Assembly (NCBI GenBank): GCA_017472965.1
Contig: JAFUNR010000036.1
Location: forward strand, 61,764 to 125,763
Direction: 5' to 3'
From: Oscillospiraceae bacterium
GTDB lineage: Bacteria > Bacillota > Clostridia > Oscillospirales > Ruminococcaceae
Length of the DNA stretch: 64,000 nucleotides
The notes under the pieces are model-generated. The model saw only the letters and a list, made by a program, of their open reading frames with translations. It was not told the DNA's origin and did no database searches. Position numbers and translations under genes: made by a program. The number at the start of each line of letters is the position of its first letter. The stretch's first letter is position 1. This document shows positions 1-6,794 of the stretch, in pieces.

Positions 1-808
1 TGGAAAGCCCGTGGTGCACACGGTTGTTGATCTGGATGGCCAGACAATCCAGCAGCAGCTGGGCGCGCTCTCTGGTCAGCGTGCCGTCGGCGATATCCTT
101 CTCATAGTACTTCAGCAGATAGCGGTCGGGGTGGCCCAGCTGGAATTGCTGGCAGCCAAAGAAACGGTAGGGGTCGATGGAAACGCACAGCGTCAGGAAG
201 TGAACCGACTGTACCGCCTCCCAGAAGCTTGCGGCGGGGCGGCGGGGCACATTGCCGCAGATCACAGCCAGCTGCTCCAGTTCGGCCTTGCGCACGGGGT
301 CGGCGCAGGCTGCGGCCTGCTGCTTGGCCAGTGCGGCATAGCGGTCGGCGAAAGCGGCGATGGTCCCCAGTGCGGCCTTGCTGCAGCGGTAAAACTGCAC
401 CTTGTTTTCATCGGTTTCGGCGGCAAGCTTTGCGTCGATGCGGGCAGCAATACCCTCCAGACCTTCATTCAGCAGCAGCTCGTAATCGATGGCCATGTGG
501 GAATCCTGTCCGAAGATGGGTACCACCTTTTCGGCGCAGCTTTCGCGCAGCTGCTGCCATTCGGCGGCCTGCTCCCCGTTCAGCGGGGTGCAGGCCTTGC
601 CCACGATCAGCTCGCCGTCATCAATGACCGGCGTGCCGTTGGCAAAGGCGTATTCGTATGCTTCAGCGTAGCGCTCCTCCAGCGTTCCGCAGCCCTCATT
701 GGCGGCAAAGCGGCGGAAGAAATACAGATAGAATTCGCTGTAACCGATCACGGGATCCAGCGCCGCGGCGCGCAGCTTTTCAATGCGCTGTTTATCGGCA
801 GTATTCAT
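1..808 (-). CDS. Glycyl radical enzyme, PFL/dehydratase type (N-terminal part; runs off the window)
   Basis: Read on the minus strand from ATG at 808, preceded by a good ribosome site (GGAGGA), the frame is open to the window edge (about 269 codons). Features of the pyruvate-formate-lyase-like glycyl radical family are visible: DDGELIVG at residues 63-70, a VPIFGQDSH segment near 96-104 followed by a LLNEGLEGI segment, and PAASFWEAVQ at 191-200, the spot where this family has a conserved P-x-x-SFxEAxQ stretch. The catalytic Cys-x-Glu and the C-terminal glycyl loop lie outside the window, so the substrate (diol, choline, hydroxyproline, isethionate or other) cannot be assigned. It starts 35 bases after the upstream propeller gene and is probably co-transcribed with it. 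No activating radical-SAM enzyme is seen on this side. Confidence 0.85.
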   Translation of the reverse strand, partial: MNTADKQRIEKLRAAALDPVIGYSEFYLYFFRRFAANEGCGTLEERYAEAYEYAFANGTPVIDDGELIVGKACTPLNGEQAAEWQQLRESCAEKVVPIFGQDSHMAIDYELLLNEGLEGIAARIDAKLAAETDENKVQFYRCSKAALGTIAAFADRYAALAKQQAAACADPVRKAELEQLAVICGNVPRRPAASFWEAVQSVHFLTLCVSIDPYRFFGCQQFQLGHPDRYLLKYYEKDIADGTLTRERAQLLLDCLAIQINNRVHHGLS

Positions 809-843
809 GGCTTTCCTCCATCAAAAGACGGTATTTGGTCAAA

Positions 844-1851
844 TCAAAGAGCATCCCAAGGCTTGCTTGCGGCCACGGTGATGGTGCGGCGTTCGCCCAT
901 GGGGGCATTTTCGTCGGCGCAGACACAGCAGTAGTAATGATACAGCACGCCCTTGTACCACAGAATGGCGGGCTTGTGGGCGTAACGGTCATCAATGCTG
1001 CCGGGCTCGCCGGGTACGATCTGCGGCTCCGCTGCTTTTTCCCAATGGATCAGATCACGGGAGAAGGCGATGCCGTCACAGGCTTTTTTGCCGTTGTAGC
1101 CATAGTAATACATCACCCAGCAGCTGTCCTTCAGGCTGTAAACCACCCACGGATCGCTGGCGAAGATCTCATCCCAGCTGCCGGAGGGACCGACGGGCAG
1201 GGCGGGCTGATCCGGCAGGCGGGTAAAGTGCAGAGGATCGTCGCCCACGCAGATGCCGGTCTGCTCCTTCCAGCCCCCATAGGTCTTATCCTTGGCATTA
1301 TAGAAAAGATAGTATTTGCCGCCGCACTCCACCGTGCAGTTTTTGTAAAGGCCGCCGTGATCCCAGGCTTCTTCTTCCGGTGCGGTCAGGATCGGCTCAG
1401 GCAGACGGTGCCACTCGCTCAGATCCTCTTTGTCGCACCAGGCGATGCCGATGGCGGCGGCTCCCTCTTCGTAGCCCTCACCGGGGTAGGAGTGGTAGTA
1501 AAGCCAGTATTTGCCATCCCACTTTTTCAGGGTACGGGTGGCAAACAGCTCCTGTGTGCTCAGCATCCACACACCGGCGGCATTGGCGGTATCCCAGCCG
1601 TTGCCCTCGCCGCGCTGCAGGATCATGCACACATCTTCAAAGGGCCCCTCGGGAGTATCCGCGCAGGCCAGTGCGGTCTGGTAGCCGTGGCCGTCAAAGC
1701 CCACATGCATCATCCAGAATTTGTCGTTGTGATAAAAAACGAAAGGCACATCGGTGGAGATCTCATCGTAAGCGCCTTTTTGGCGGGAGGGCTCGATCAC
1801 CGGTCGTCCCAGCTTGTAAGGGGCGGAATAGCTTCCCAGGGCAGGTATCAT
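844..1851 (-). CDS. Five-bladed beta-propeller glycosidase-like protein (GH43/GH32/GH130-like fold)
   Basis: 335 aa, cytoplasmic (no signal peptide). The protein is a series of short blades with recurring motifs of the type D-x-P-F/W-V-V/F-x-x-x-x-K/D-x-W-x-M/L-Y-Y, for example STDVPFVFYHNDKFWMMH near residue 32 and ASDPWVVYSLKDSCWVMYY near 230, typical of the five-bladed beta-propeller glycoside hydrolases and phosphorylases (GH32, 43, 62, 117, 130). Asp residues at blade starts and GLYKNCTVECGGKYYLFYN near residue 177 fit that fold. The exact family and substrate are not clear from sequence alone. It is followed by the glycyl radical enzyme after 35 bases and has its own promoter upstream, so the two form an operon that may degrade a plant or host sugar derivative. 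Confidence 0.7.
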   Translation of the reverse strand: MIPALGSYSAPYKLGRPVIEPSRQKGAYDEISTDVPFVFYHNDKFWMMHVGFDGHGYQTALACADTPEGPFEDVCMILQRGEGNGWDTANAAGVWMLSTQELFATRTLKKWDGKYWLYYHSYPGEGYEEGAAAIGIAWCDKEDLSEWHRLPEPILTAPEEEAWDHGGLYKNCTVECGGKYYLFYNAKDKTYGGWKEQTGICVGDDPLHFTRLPDQPALPVGPSGSWDEIFASDPWVVYSLKDSCWVMYYYGYNGKKACDGIAFSRDLIHWEKAAEPQIVPGEPGSIDDRYAHKPAILWYKGVLYHYYCCVCADENAPMGERRTITVAASKPWDAL

Positions 1852-1917
1852 AGTTCAAAGCTCCTTATTGTTTAATTTATTATATATAAATATAAAGGGA
1901 GAGACTTTCCTGCCCCC

Positions 1918-1946
1918 ATTGTAACAGATGTTTGTATCGTTGACAA
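1918..1946 (-). promoter_or_regulatory. Sigma-A promoter for the propeller/glycyl radical operon
   Basis: On the minus strand TTGTCA (1946-1941), 17-base spacer, TACAAT (1923-1918). It lies about 65 bases before the start codon at 1851. Confidence 0.6.
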
Positions 1947-1952
1947 GCCACA

Positions 1953-1996
1953 AAATAAAAAAGTCCCGCCGCTGCAATGACCGTACAGGCGGCGGG
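1953..1996 (-). terminator. Rho-independent terminator read on the minus strand, upstream of the propeller promoter
   Basis: Perfect 8-bp stem CCCGCCGC/GCGGCGGG (1965-1972 with 1989-1996) followed, on the minus strand only, by a T-rich run (1953-1962). It sits between the divergent hpf and propeller promoters, where no minus-strand gene needs terminating. It may block an antisense transcript from the hpf side. Confidence 0.55.
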
Positions 1997-2065
1997 GGGA
2001 GAATGGGCAGCCGGGAATGCATTTTTATTGTAATCAAAGAAATAAAAATTTTCTGTCGAAATATG

Positions 2066-2082
2066 CTCACAAAAGTTGTGAG
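2066..2082. promoter_or_regulatory. Inverted repeat CTCACAA-3-TTGTGAG upstream of the hpf promoter
   Basis: Perfect 7-3-7 dyad ending 31 bases before the hpf -35 box. A second perfect palindrome, AAAATTTAT-A-ATAAATTTT, follows at 2084-2102. Together they are plausible protein-binding sites for control of hpf. The regulator is not known. Confidence 0.35.
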
Positions 2083-2113
2083 AAAAATTTATAATAAATT
2101 TTGCACAAAATAG

Positions 2114-2142
2114 TTGACAAACTGTTGAAAATGATTTATATT
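2114..2142 (+). promoter_or_regulatory. Sigma-A promoter of hpf
   Basis: TTGACA at 2114-2119, 17-base spacer, TATATT at 2137-2142. The predicted leader is only about 55 bases. It contains AAGGAGGA at about 2153-2160, which is too far from the chosen ATG (2204) to serve it. Confidence 0.75.
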
Positions 2143-2203
2143 ATAGACAAGAAAGGAGGAACACAAAAGAAAAAACAGCTTCCAGCGAAAGGGGAATCGA
2201 TGC

Positions 2204-2728
2204 ATGAAGGTAACCATGACAGGACGAAGAGTCACCCTGAAACCGAGCTTTGAAGAGCGCGTGGAAAAGAGGCTGAGAAAACTGGATCGCTTCTTTGATA
2301 CCGAAGCCGAGGCACAGGTGACTGTCACCGTGGAAAAGGATCGTCAGACCGTGGAGGTTACTGTACAGGATGATGGTTTTCAGGTGCGTGCAGAAAAGAG
2401 CGCACCGCAAATGGAAGCCGCATTCGACGAAGCCGCCGATCTGCTGACCCGCCGACTGCTGAAAAACCGCCGTCGTCTGCAGACAAAGCTGCAGCGTCCC
2501 GCATTTGACGATGTCTTACCCGATGAAATGACGGAGGCCGAAGAAGGAGCCTTCGATGTGGTAAGAGAAAAGCGGGTAGCGCTCAAGCCGGAAAGTGTTG
2601 AAGAAGCAATACTGCAGATGAATCTGCTGGGCCACGATTTCTATGTGTTCCAGAACGCCGACACTCTCAAGACCGAAGTGGTCTACCGCCGAAAAGGGGA
2701 TACCTACGGCGTTCTGATCCCCGAATGA
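2204..2728 (+). CDS. hpf: Ribosome hibernation promoting factor, long form
   Basis: 174 aa, the usual length of long HPF. Residues 1-100 form the RaiA/YfiA-type domain that binds in the 30S decoding centre (MKVTMTGRRVTLKPSFEERV start, then a conserved KLDRFF segment). A charged linker follows, and residues about 117-174 form the C-terminal dimerisation domain (PESVEEAILQMNLLGHDFYVF and EVVYRRKGDTYGVLIPE) that pairs two 70S ribosomes into 100S particles in stationary phase. The start is the ATG at 2204, preceded by AAGGGGAA. The stop at 2728 is followed after only 13 bases by the first Shine-Dalgarno of the minimal-ORF array, so the array is probably the 3' part of the hpf transcript. Confidence 0.95.
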   Translation: MKVTMTGRRVTLKPSFEERVEKRLRKLDRFFDTEAEAQVTVTVEKDRQTVEVTVQDDGFQVRAEKSAPQMEAAFDEAADLLTRRLLKNRRRLQTKLQRPAFDDVLPDEMTEAEEGAFDVVREKRVALKPESVEEAILQMNLLGHDFYVFQNADTLKTEVVYRRKGDTYGVLIPE

Positions 2729-2741
2729 GGTTTGAAACAAT

Positions 2742-3245
2742 AGGAGGACACGCCAATGAACTGTTTTGATGTCCGCCCGTCTACCTGAAAGAGATAAAGG
2801 TGCAAACCCATGAACTGAGTATTTTGATCCGCCTGTTTCCCGAAGAATGAAAGGGATACGCCGATGAAATGATCCTGTGCGGCAGCGCAAAAGAGCTGCC
2901 AAAAGACGGCAGAAAACAATCGGACGATCGAAATCAAAAACGAGGAATACTCCCATGTACTGAATATCCTTTCGGGAAATGCTCTCGGTTGACAGGAGCA
3001 TGCTCCCGGTGAAAATCTCAAGATCAGATCGAAAGACCGAGGCAAAAAGAAACACAGAAATTTCAGACGAGGAACACTCCGATGTACTAGGTGAATTTTC
3101 CGTTATCCATCCTGAAAAAGACATTCCAACCGTATAAAGAGGAACACTCCAATGTACTGATGTGATCAAAGACTCAGAGAATGTCATCCTCAGCGAAGGA
3201 TCCGAACGCAAAACCAAAAGACAGAGGAACACTCCAATGTACTGA
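2742..3245 (+). repeat. Tandem array of seven Shine-Dalgarno + minimal-ORF units
   Basis: Seven units share one layout: a Shine-Dalgarno-like run, 8 bases (9 in unit 2), ATG, one codon, stop. ATGs are at 2756, 2810, 2864, 2955, 3082, 3152 and 3237. Units 2-7 read ATG-AAC-TGA, ATG-AAA-TGA, ATG-TAC-TGA, ATG-TAC-TAG, ATG-TAC-TGA and ATG-TAC-TGA. Unit 1 has TGT instead of the stop and encodes a 10-residue peptide ending at 2788. SD runs are AGGAGG (2742), AAAGG (2796), AAGGG (2851) and GAGGA (2942, 3069, 3139, 3224). Units 1-3 are spaced exactly 54 bases apart; the later spacing is 91, 127, 70 and 85. Spacers are mostly unrelated and AT-richer than nearby genes. Small hairpins lie between units (GGCAG..CTGCC at 2881-2900; palindrome GGAGCATGCTCC near 2995). 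No ordinary gene is credible here on either strand. Confidence 0.85.
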
Positions 3246-3461
3246 TATCATTCTTTTCCGGACAAATTCAAAACGGCAAACTTCGGAAAACAAAGCAACA
3301 GAGAAGAAAAAGCCGAAAATAGGTCCGGTATGTATCTCCGTTAGAAAAGCGCAAACACCGGAAACTCATCCTTTGAGAAGCGAAAAGCAAAATGACCCAT
3401 GTTTGATGCATAGCATTTTCATAGAACGGACGTACTGTAAAGAAACCGAAAAAATAATCAC
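3246..3461 (+). other. AT-rich tail of the array transcript, no gene seen
   Basis: 216 bases without a further array unit. It is rich in A and G on the plus strand. A degenerate remnant of a unit could be present at about 3420-3437 (GAAC followed by GTACTG), but it lacks the ATG. The tail ends at a hairpin. Confidence 0.4.
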
Positions 3462-3490
3462 GGGGACGGAGGCTGTGCTTCCGTCCCCTT
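3462..3490 (+). terminator. Hairpin at the end of the hpf/minimal-ORF transcript
   Basis: Perfect 9-bp stem GGGGACGGA/TCCGTCCCC (3462-3470 with 3480-3488), followed by a weak T-tract (TTAACCTTT). Confidence 0.6.
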
Positions 3491-3516
3491 AACCTTTGCA
3501 AAAAGCCGGCAGACGA

Positions 3517-3545
3517 TTGCATTCGGGCGGCTTTTGTGGTATACT
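3517..3545 (+). promoter_or_regulatory. Promoter of the rRNA methyltransferase gene
   Basis: TTGCAT (3517-3522), 17-base spacer ending in TGG, TATACT (3540-3545). Confidence 0.65.
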
Positions 3546-3623
3546 ATATCGGTTTGAAAAAAGATATTTATGCTGTGCGAGCCGGACGTCACAGTGGTAC
3601 CGGCCCGGAAAGGAATGTGAATT

Positions 3624-4748
3624 ATGAAATACCGTATGGTAGCACCCTGCTATTTTGGCTGTGAAGCCGCCACCGCTTTTGATGTACGCAGCATCGGTGC
3701 CGAGGATGTACAGGTCACCGACGGCCGTGTGGCCTTCACCGGCGATGAAGCGGTGCTTGCCCGCGCAAATCTGCGCATCCGCAGTGCCGAGCGTGTACTG
3801 GTGCTGCTCAAAACATGGAAAGCAACAACCTTTGATGAACTGTTCGATGGTGTCGCCTCCATCGCGTGGGAGGATCTGATGCCTGCCGATGCGGAATTTC
3901 CCGTCAAGGGCAGCAGTCTTTCCAGTACGCTTTCCAGTGTGCCTGCCTGCCAGAGCATCGTGAAAAAAGCCGTGGTGGAGCGGCTGAAAAAGGGTCACCG
4001 CACCACGGTTCTGCCGGAGGACGGTGATCTGTACAAGATCCGCTTCTCCATCCGCAAGGATATTGCCGAGGTCTTTCTGGATACCTCCGGCGAGGGCCTG
4101 CATAAGCGCGGCTACCGCCGCAACAGCACCCTTGCCCCCATCAAAGAGACACTGGCTGCCACCATCATTGATGTGGCGCATCTGCGGTTTGATTCGCTGG
4201 TGCAGGATCCCTTCTGTGGCAGCGGCACCATTCTGATCGAAGCCGCCATGAAAGCCATGCACATGGCACCCGGCCTGCGCCGTACCTTTATTGCCGAGCA
4301 CTACGCTTTTGTGCCGGCACAGGTCTGGCGCGAGGCCCGTGCACAGGAGCTGGCGCAGGTGCGCAGCGATGTGGGCTTCCGCGGTGTGGGTTTTGATATC
4401 GATCCCGAGGCCGTTGCCATCGCCAATCGCAATGCCAAATTGGCCGGTGTGGCGGATAAGGTGCAGTTCTTTGTGGCGGATGTCAAGGATTTTGCCCCCG
4501 CGCAGAATGCCATCGTCATCACCAACCCGCCCTACGGTGAGCGTCTGGGCGATGCCGCCGAGGCCGCCCGTCTGGAGAATGTGCTGGGCCAGCGTCTTGC
4601 CGCCAATCCGGTGCAGAGTACCTTCGTCATCACCTCCGATGCGGATTTTGAGCAGAACTTCGGCCGCCGCGCCGATAAGCGCCGCAAGCTGTACAACGGC
4701 ATGCTGCCCTGCCAGCTGTATATGTACTTCGACAAAAAATCCAAATAA
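3624..4748 (+). CDS. rlmL: THUMP-domain class I RNA methyltransferase (RlmL/YpsC family)
   Basis: 374 aa. The N-terminal part (about 1-160) has the ferredoxin-like and THUMP region that binds structured RNA. The C-terminal Rossmann methyltransferase has DPFCGSGTILIEA at residue 195 (SAM-binding), GFDIDPEAVAIANRNA near 260 and the N-P-P-Y catalytic motif NPPYGER at 301. This matches the family that makes m2G2445 in 23S rRNA (E. coli RlmL N-terminal half; B. subtilis YpsC). A good ribosome site (GGAAAGGA) precedes the ATG, with its own promoter and terminator. The target base is inferred from family membership. Confidence 0.9.
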   Translation: MKYRMVAPCYFGCEAATAFDVRSIGAEDVQVTDGRVAFTGDEAVLARANLRIRSAERVLVLLKTWKATTFDELFDGVASIAWEDLMPADAEFPVKGSSLSSTLSSVPACQSIVKKAVVERLKKGHRTTVLPEDGDLYKIRFSIRKDIAEVFLDTSGEGLHKRGYRRNSTLAPIKETLAATIIDVAHLRFDSLVQDPFCGSGTILIEAAMKAMHMAPGLRRTFIAEHYAFVPAQVWREARAQELAQVRSDVGFRGVGFDIDPEAVAIANRNAKLAGVADKVQFFVADVKDFAPAQNAIVITNPPYGERLGDAAEAARLENVLGQRLAANPVQSTFVITSDADFEQNFGRRADKRRKLYNGMLPCQLYMYFDKKSK

Positions 4749-4762
4749 ATAGCCGAATGAAA

Positions 4763-4807
4763 AACTGCCGCACCCTGCTCATACAGGTCTGCGGCAGTTC
4801 CTTTTTT
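4763..4807. terminator. Bidirectional terminator between convergent genes
   Basis: Stem AACTGCCGCA/TGCGGCAGTT with a 17-base loop, then CCTTTTTT on the plus strand and T-rich sequence on the minus strand. Confidence 0.8.
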
Positions 4808-4829
4808 GCAGCGAAAACAGGTCGATTTT

Positions 4830-5198
4830 TTACTTGCTGCGGTCGGGGATGATCTCCAGCCAGTAGCCGTCCGGATCCTCGATGAAATAAATGCCCATGG
4901 CGGTATTTTCAAAGCAGATGCAGCCCATTTCCTCATGCAGCTTGTGGGCGGCCTCGTAGTCATCCGCAACAAAAGCCAGATGGAATTCGCATTCGCCCAG
5001 ATCGTAGGCCTGTGGATGTTCCTTCAGCCATGTGAGCTCCAGCAGGAAAGAGCTTTCTTCGTTGCCCATGTAGACAATGGTAAAGGCGCTGTTTTCAGAA
5101 CGTCGTACCTCATGCAGGCCAAGTGCCTTTTCATAGAAGGCCATGGATCTTTCCAGATCGGCAACATTGTAGTTTTCATGCACCATTTTGAATTTCAT
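4830..5198 (-). CDS. VOC-family glyoxalase-type enzyme (lactoylglutathione lyase-like)
   Basis: 122 aa, one complete vicinal-oxygen-chelate domain with two beta-alpha-beta-beta-beta halves. Candidate metal ligands are His7 (MVHENYNV), Glu in FLLELTWL, His in CEFHLAF and Glu in YWLEIIP. The ending EDPDGYWLEI is typical of glyoxalase I. Such enzymes detoxify methylglyoxal or modify small thiol adducts. The real substrate in a clostridial cell lacking glutathione is unclear. It lies downstream of and probably in an operon with the MBL-fold gene (33-base gap). Confidence 0.85.
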   Translation of the reverse strand: MKFKMVHENYNVADLERSMAFYEKALGLHEVRRSENSAFTIVYMGNEESSFLLELTWLKEHPQAYDLGECEFHLAFVADDYEAAHKLHEEMGCICFENTAMGIYFIEDPDGYWLEIIPDRSK

Positions 5199-5231
5199 AC
5201 GGTATCCTCTTTTCTGCGATGACGCAATATT

Positions 5232-5903
5232 TTATTCCGTTCTTTGAATGCGGGAGCGGTATCCCGGATGGTCCTTCAAAAAAGCATCAATGACAGCGGG
5301 CTGATCCCAGTAATGCATTGGGTAGACCTGCTTTGCCGGAATCTGTTCCAGAAAACGGCAGAGTCCCCGGTCGTAATCCCGCTCCTGTCTGGGGTCCAGC
5401 ACCACAAACGCCGCATCGATCTCCCGCTGACCCAGCCTGCGGGCAAGCAGCTCCAGCTGCCGGAGGTAATCCGCCGTCATCTGCGCGTTGTAAGCGGCGC
5501 TTTCGTCATCCCAGACCCAATCGTTCAGATCGCCGGCGTGATAGATCAGCTCCTGTCCGTCCTCGACCAGAAAGGCAACGCCCAGATCGGTGGAACGGAA
5601 TGTGCTCAGCTGCTGCCCGTCGCCAAGGCAGTAATCCCGCTGTGGCGAAACCGGCAAAACCTCAATATCGGCGGGTGCTTTGATATCATCGGAGAGCACC
5701 GCGCGGATGTGCCGCATACCTGCATCCTTCAGCAAAGAGAAAACGCCGGGATTGTAATGATCCGCGTGACTGTGGCTGGAAAGCACCAGCACCGGCTTTG
5801 CGGGATCCATTTCGGGCAGGGTGCCCTTTTCGTAATCAAACAGATAATAAAAGCGGCCGGTCTCAACAAGAAAACCGCTGTGATGAATATAGGTGATCTT
5901 CAT
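5232..5903 (-). CDS. MBL-fold metallo-hydrolase
   Basis: 223 aa, cytoplasmic. The metallo-beta-lactamase signature SSHSHADHYN lies near residue 42-51 (the H-x-H-x-D-H zinc motif), and a further metal ligand is likely His in YHAGDLNDW. It resembles the UlaG/YycJ-like small MBL hydrolases rather than RNase Z or glyoxalase II. The substrate is unknown. The strong promoter directly upstream suggests it heads an operon with the VOC gene. Confidence 0.85.
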   Translation of the reverse strand: MKITYIHHSGFLVETGRFYYLFDYEKGTLPEMDPAKPVLVLSSHSHADHYNPGVFSLLKDAGMRHIRAVLSDDIKAPADIEVLPVSPQRDYCLGDGQQLSTFRSTDLGVAFLVEDGQELIYHAGDLNDWVWDDESAAYNAQMTADYLRQLELLARRLGQREIDAAFVVLDPRQERDYDRGLCRFLEQIPAKQVYPMHYWDQPAVIDAFLKDHPGYRSRIQRTE

Positions 5904-5946
5904 GCCTGCTGCCTCCTATCCGCTGCACAGGGAATCCTTTGATTAC

Positions 5947-5975
5947 ATGATAGTATAAGTAAAAATGAATGTCAA
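5947..5975 (-). promoter_or_regulatory. Promoter of the MBL/VOC operon
   Basis: On the minus strand TTGACA (5975-5970), 17-base spacer, TATCAT (5952-5947). Confidence 0.75.
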
Positions 5976-6048
5976 TTGTAGTGGTTGCATTTTTGAGTTC
6001 CGCTTATGTAAACCGGCGTGAAAGACGACCTTCTTACCATGCATACTC

Positions 6049-6077
6049 TTGCAGAACTCCTCAAACGGCTGTATAAT
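6049..6077 (+). promoter_or_regulatory. Promoter of the orphan gene at 6128
   Basis: TTGCAG (6049-6054), 17-base spacer, TATAAT (6072-6077). It is divergent from the MBL promoter. Confidence 0.7.
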
Positions 6078-6127
6078 AAATGCTGCTGTCATTAGATTAC
6101 TGAAAGGGGGCGACAGGTATTTTTCGC

Positions 6128-6631
6128 TTGATCAATTATCGTAATTCAAACAGCTGTCCGTGCAAAAGTATAACCGAACTGCCTTTTTGGGAAGCCAAAA
6201 CGGTTGCTGATCGCTTGTATCAAAACGATCCGTGCAAGGCCCACAGAAGGTTTGGCCCCGATTTTGCCAGGTATTATGATGACCGCCAAAAGGTTGAGCA
6301 ATGGCTTTTCGACAATTTTAAAAATGCAGGTGGAAATCCACGGTCAGAGCATCCATTGTATTTTGTCCTTCAATATACAGAAAATCCTGTATTTGATTTT
6401 GGGGATACCCGATCTTACCAACTGAACCTTGATGATATTGCCTGCGAAGATGTCAGCTTCACCTTGGGCGACAGCATGAGCCTTTATTACAAAGGCACGC
6501 TTAATCGCCTTCTCACCAAAAAAGATCTGCTTGAGCTGCTGCGAACTCATGAATCTGATATGAACGACTTTTTGTGCGAGATGGGATTTATAGAAGCGCA
6601 GCTTTGGAATCACAGCTATTGTAATCAATAA
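6128..6631 (+). CDS. Hypothetical protein, AT-richer than neighbours
   Basis: 167 aa, not recognised. The only start near the ribosome site (AAAGGGGG at about 6102-6110) is TTG at 6128, 17 bases away, which is long; a non-standard upstream start cannot be excluded. The protein is soluble, acidic in its second half, and has two Cys near the N-terminus (CPC) and one near the end. Codon use is AT-richer than in flanking genes, which hints at recent acquisition. It has its own promoter and no operon partners. The 160 bases after it hold a short open stretch (about 6640-6742) that could be a decayed gene end. Confidence 0.6.
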   Translation: MINYRNSNSCPCKSITELPFWEAKTVADRLYQNDPCKAHRRFGPDFARYYDDRQKVEQWLFDNFKNAGGNPRSEHPLYFVLQYTENPVFDFGDTRSYQLNLDDIACEDVSFTLGDSMSLYYKGTLNRLLTKKDLLELLRTHESDMNDFLCEMGFIEAQLWNHSYCNQ

Positions 6632-6794
6632 TCGAGTTCGCTATAAATATCGCATGCCCTCTGGTTTGGTCATTTGCAAATATATGCGTGGCCGCACCGG
6701 GGCGCTGCCCATCCTGAACAGTCTGGATTTCCCTCACGAGTGATTGCAGTCAGGGACAATATATCTGTGATATAAGAAAGATCGCATGGCGCTT

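Noticed and set aside
2150-2203. raiA-type structured RNA upstream of hpf
   Set aside because: The leader between promoter and start codon is only about 55 bases, too short for the known raiA RNA motif, which lies upstream of such genes.
2742-3245. CRISPR-like array
   Set aside because: Repeat cores are about 22 bases, but spacing is irregular (54 to 127), spacers are not uniform, cores vary in ways that keep an ORF layout, and no cas gene is near.
3418-3440. Eighth array unit
   Set aside because: The ATG is missing and the SD run is not recognisable; at best a decayed unit.
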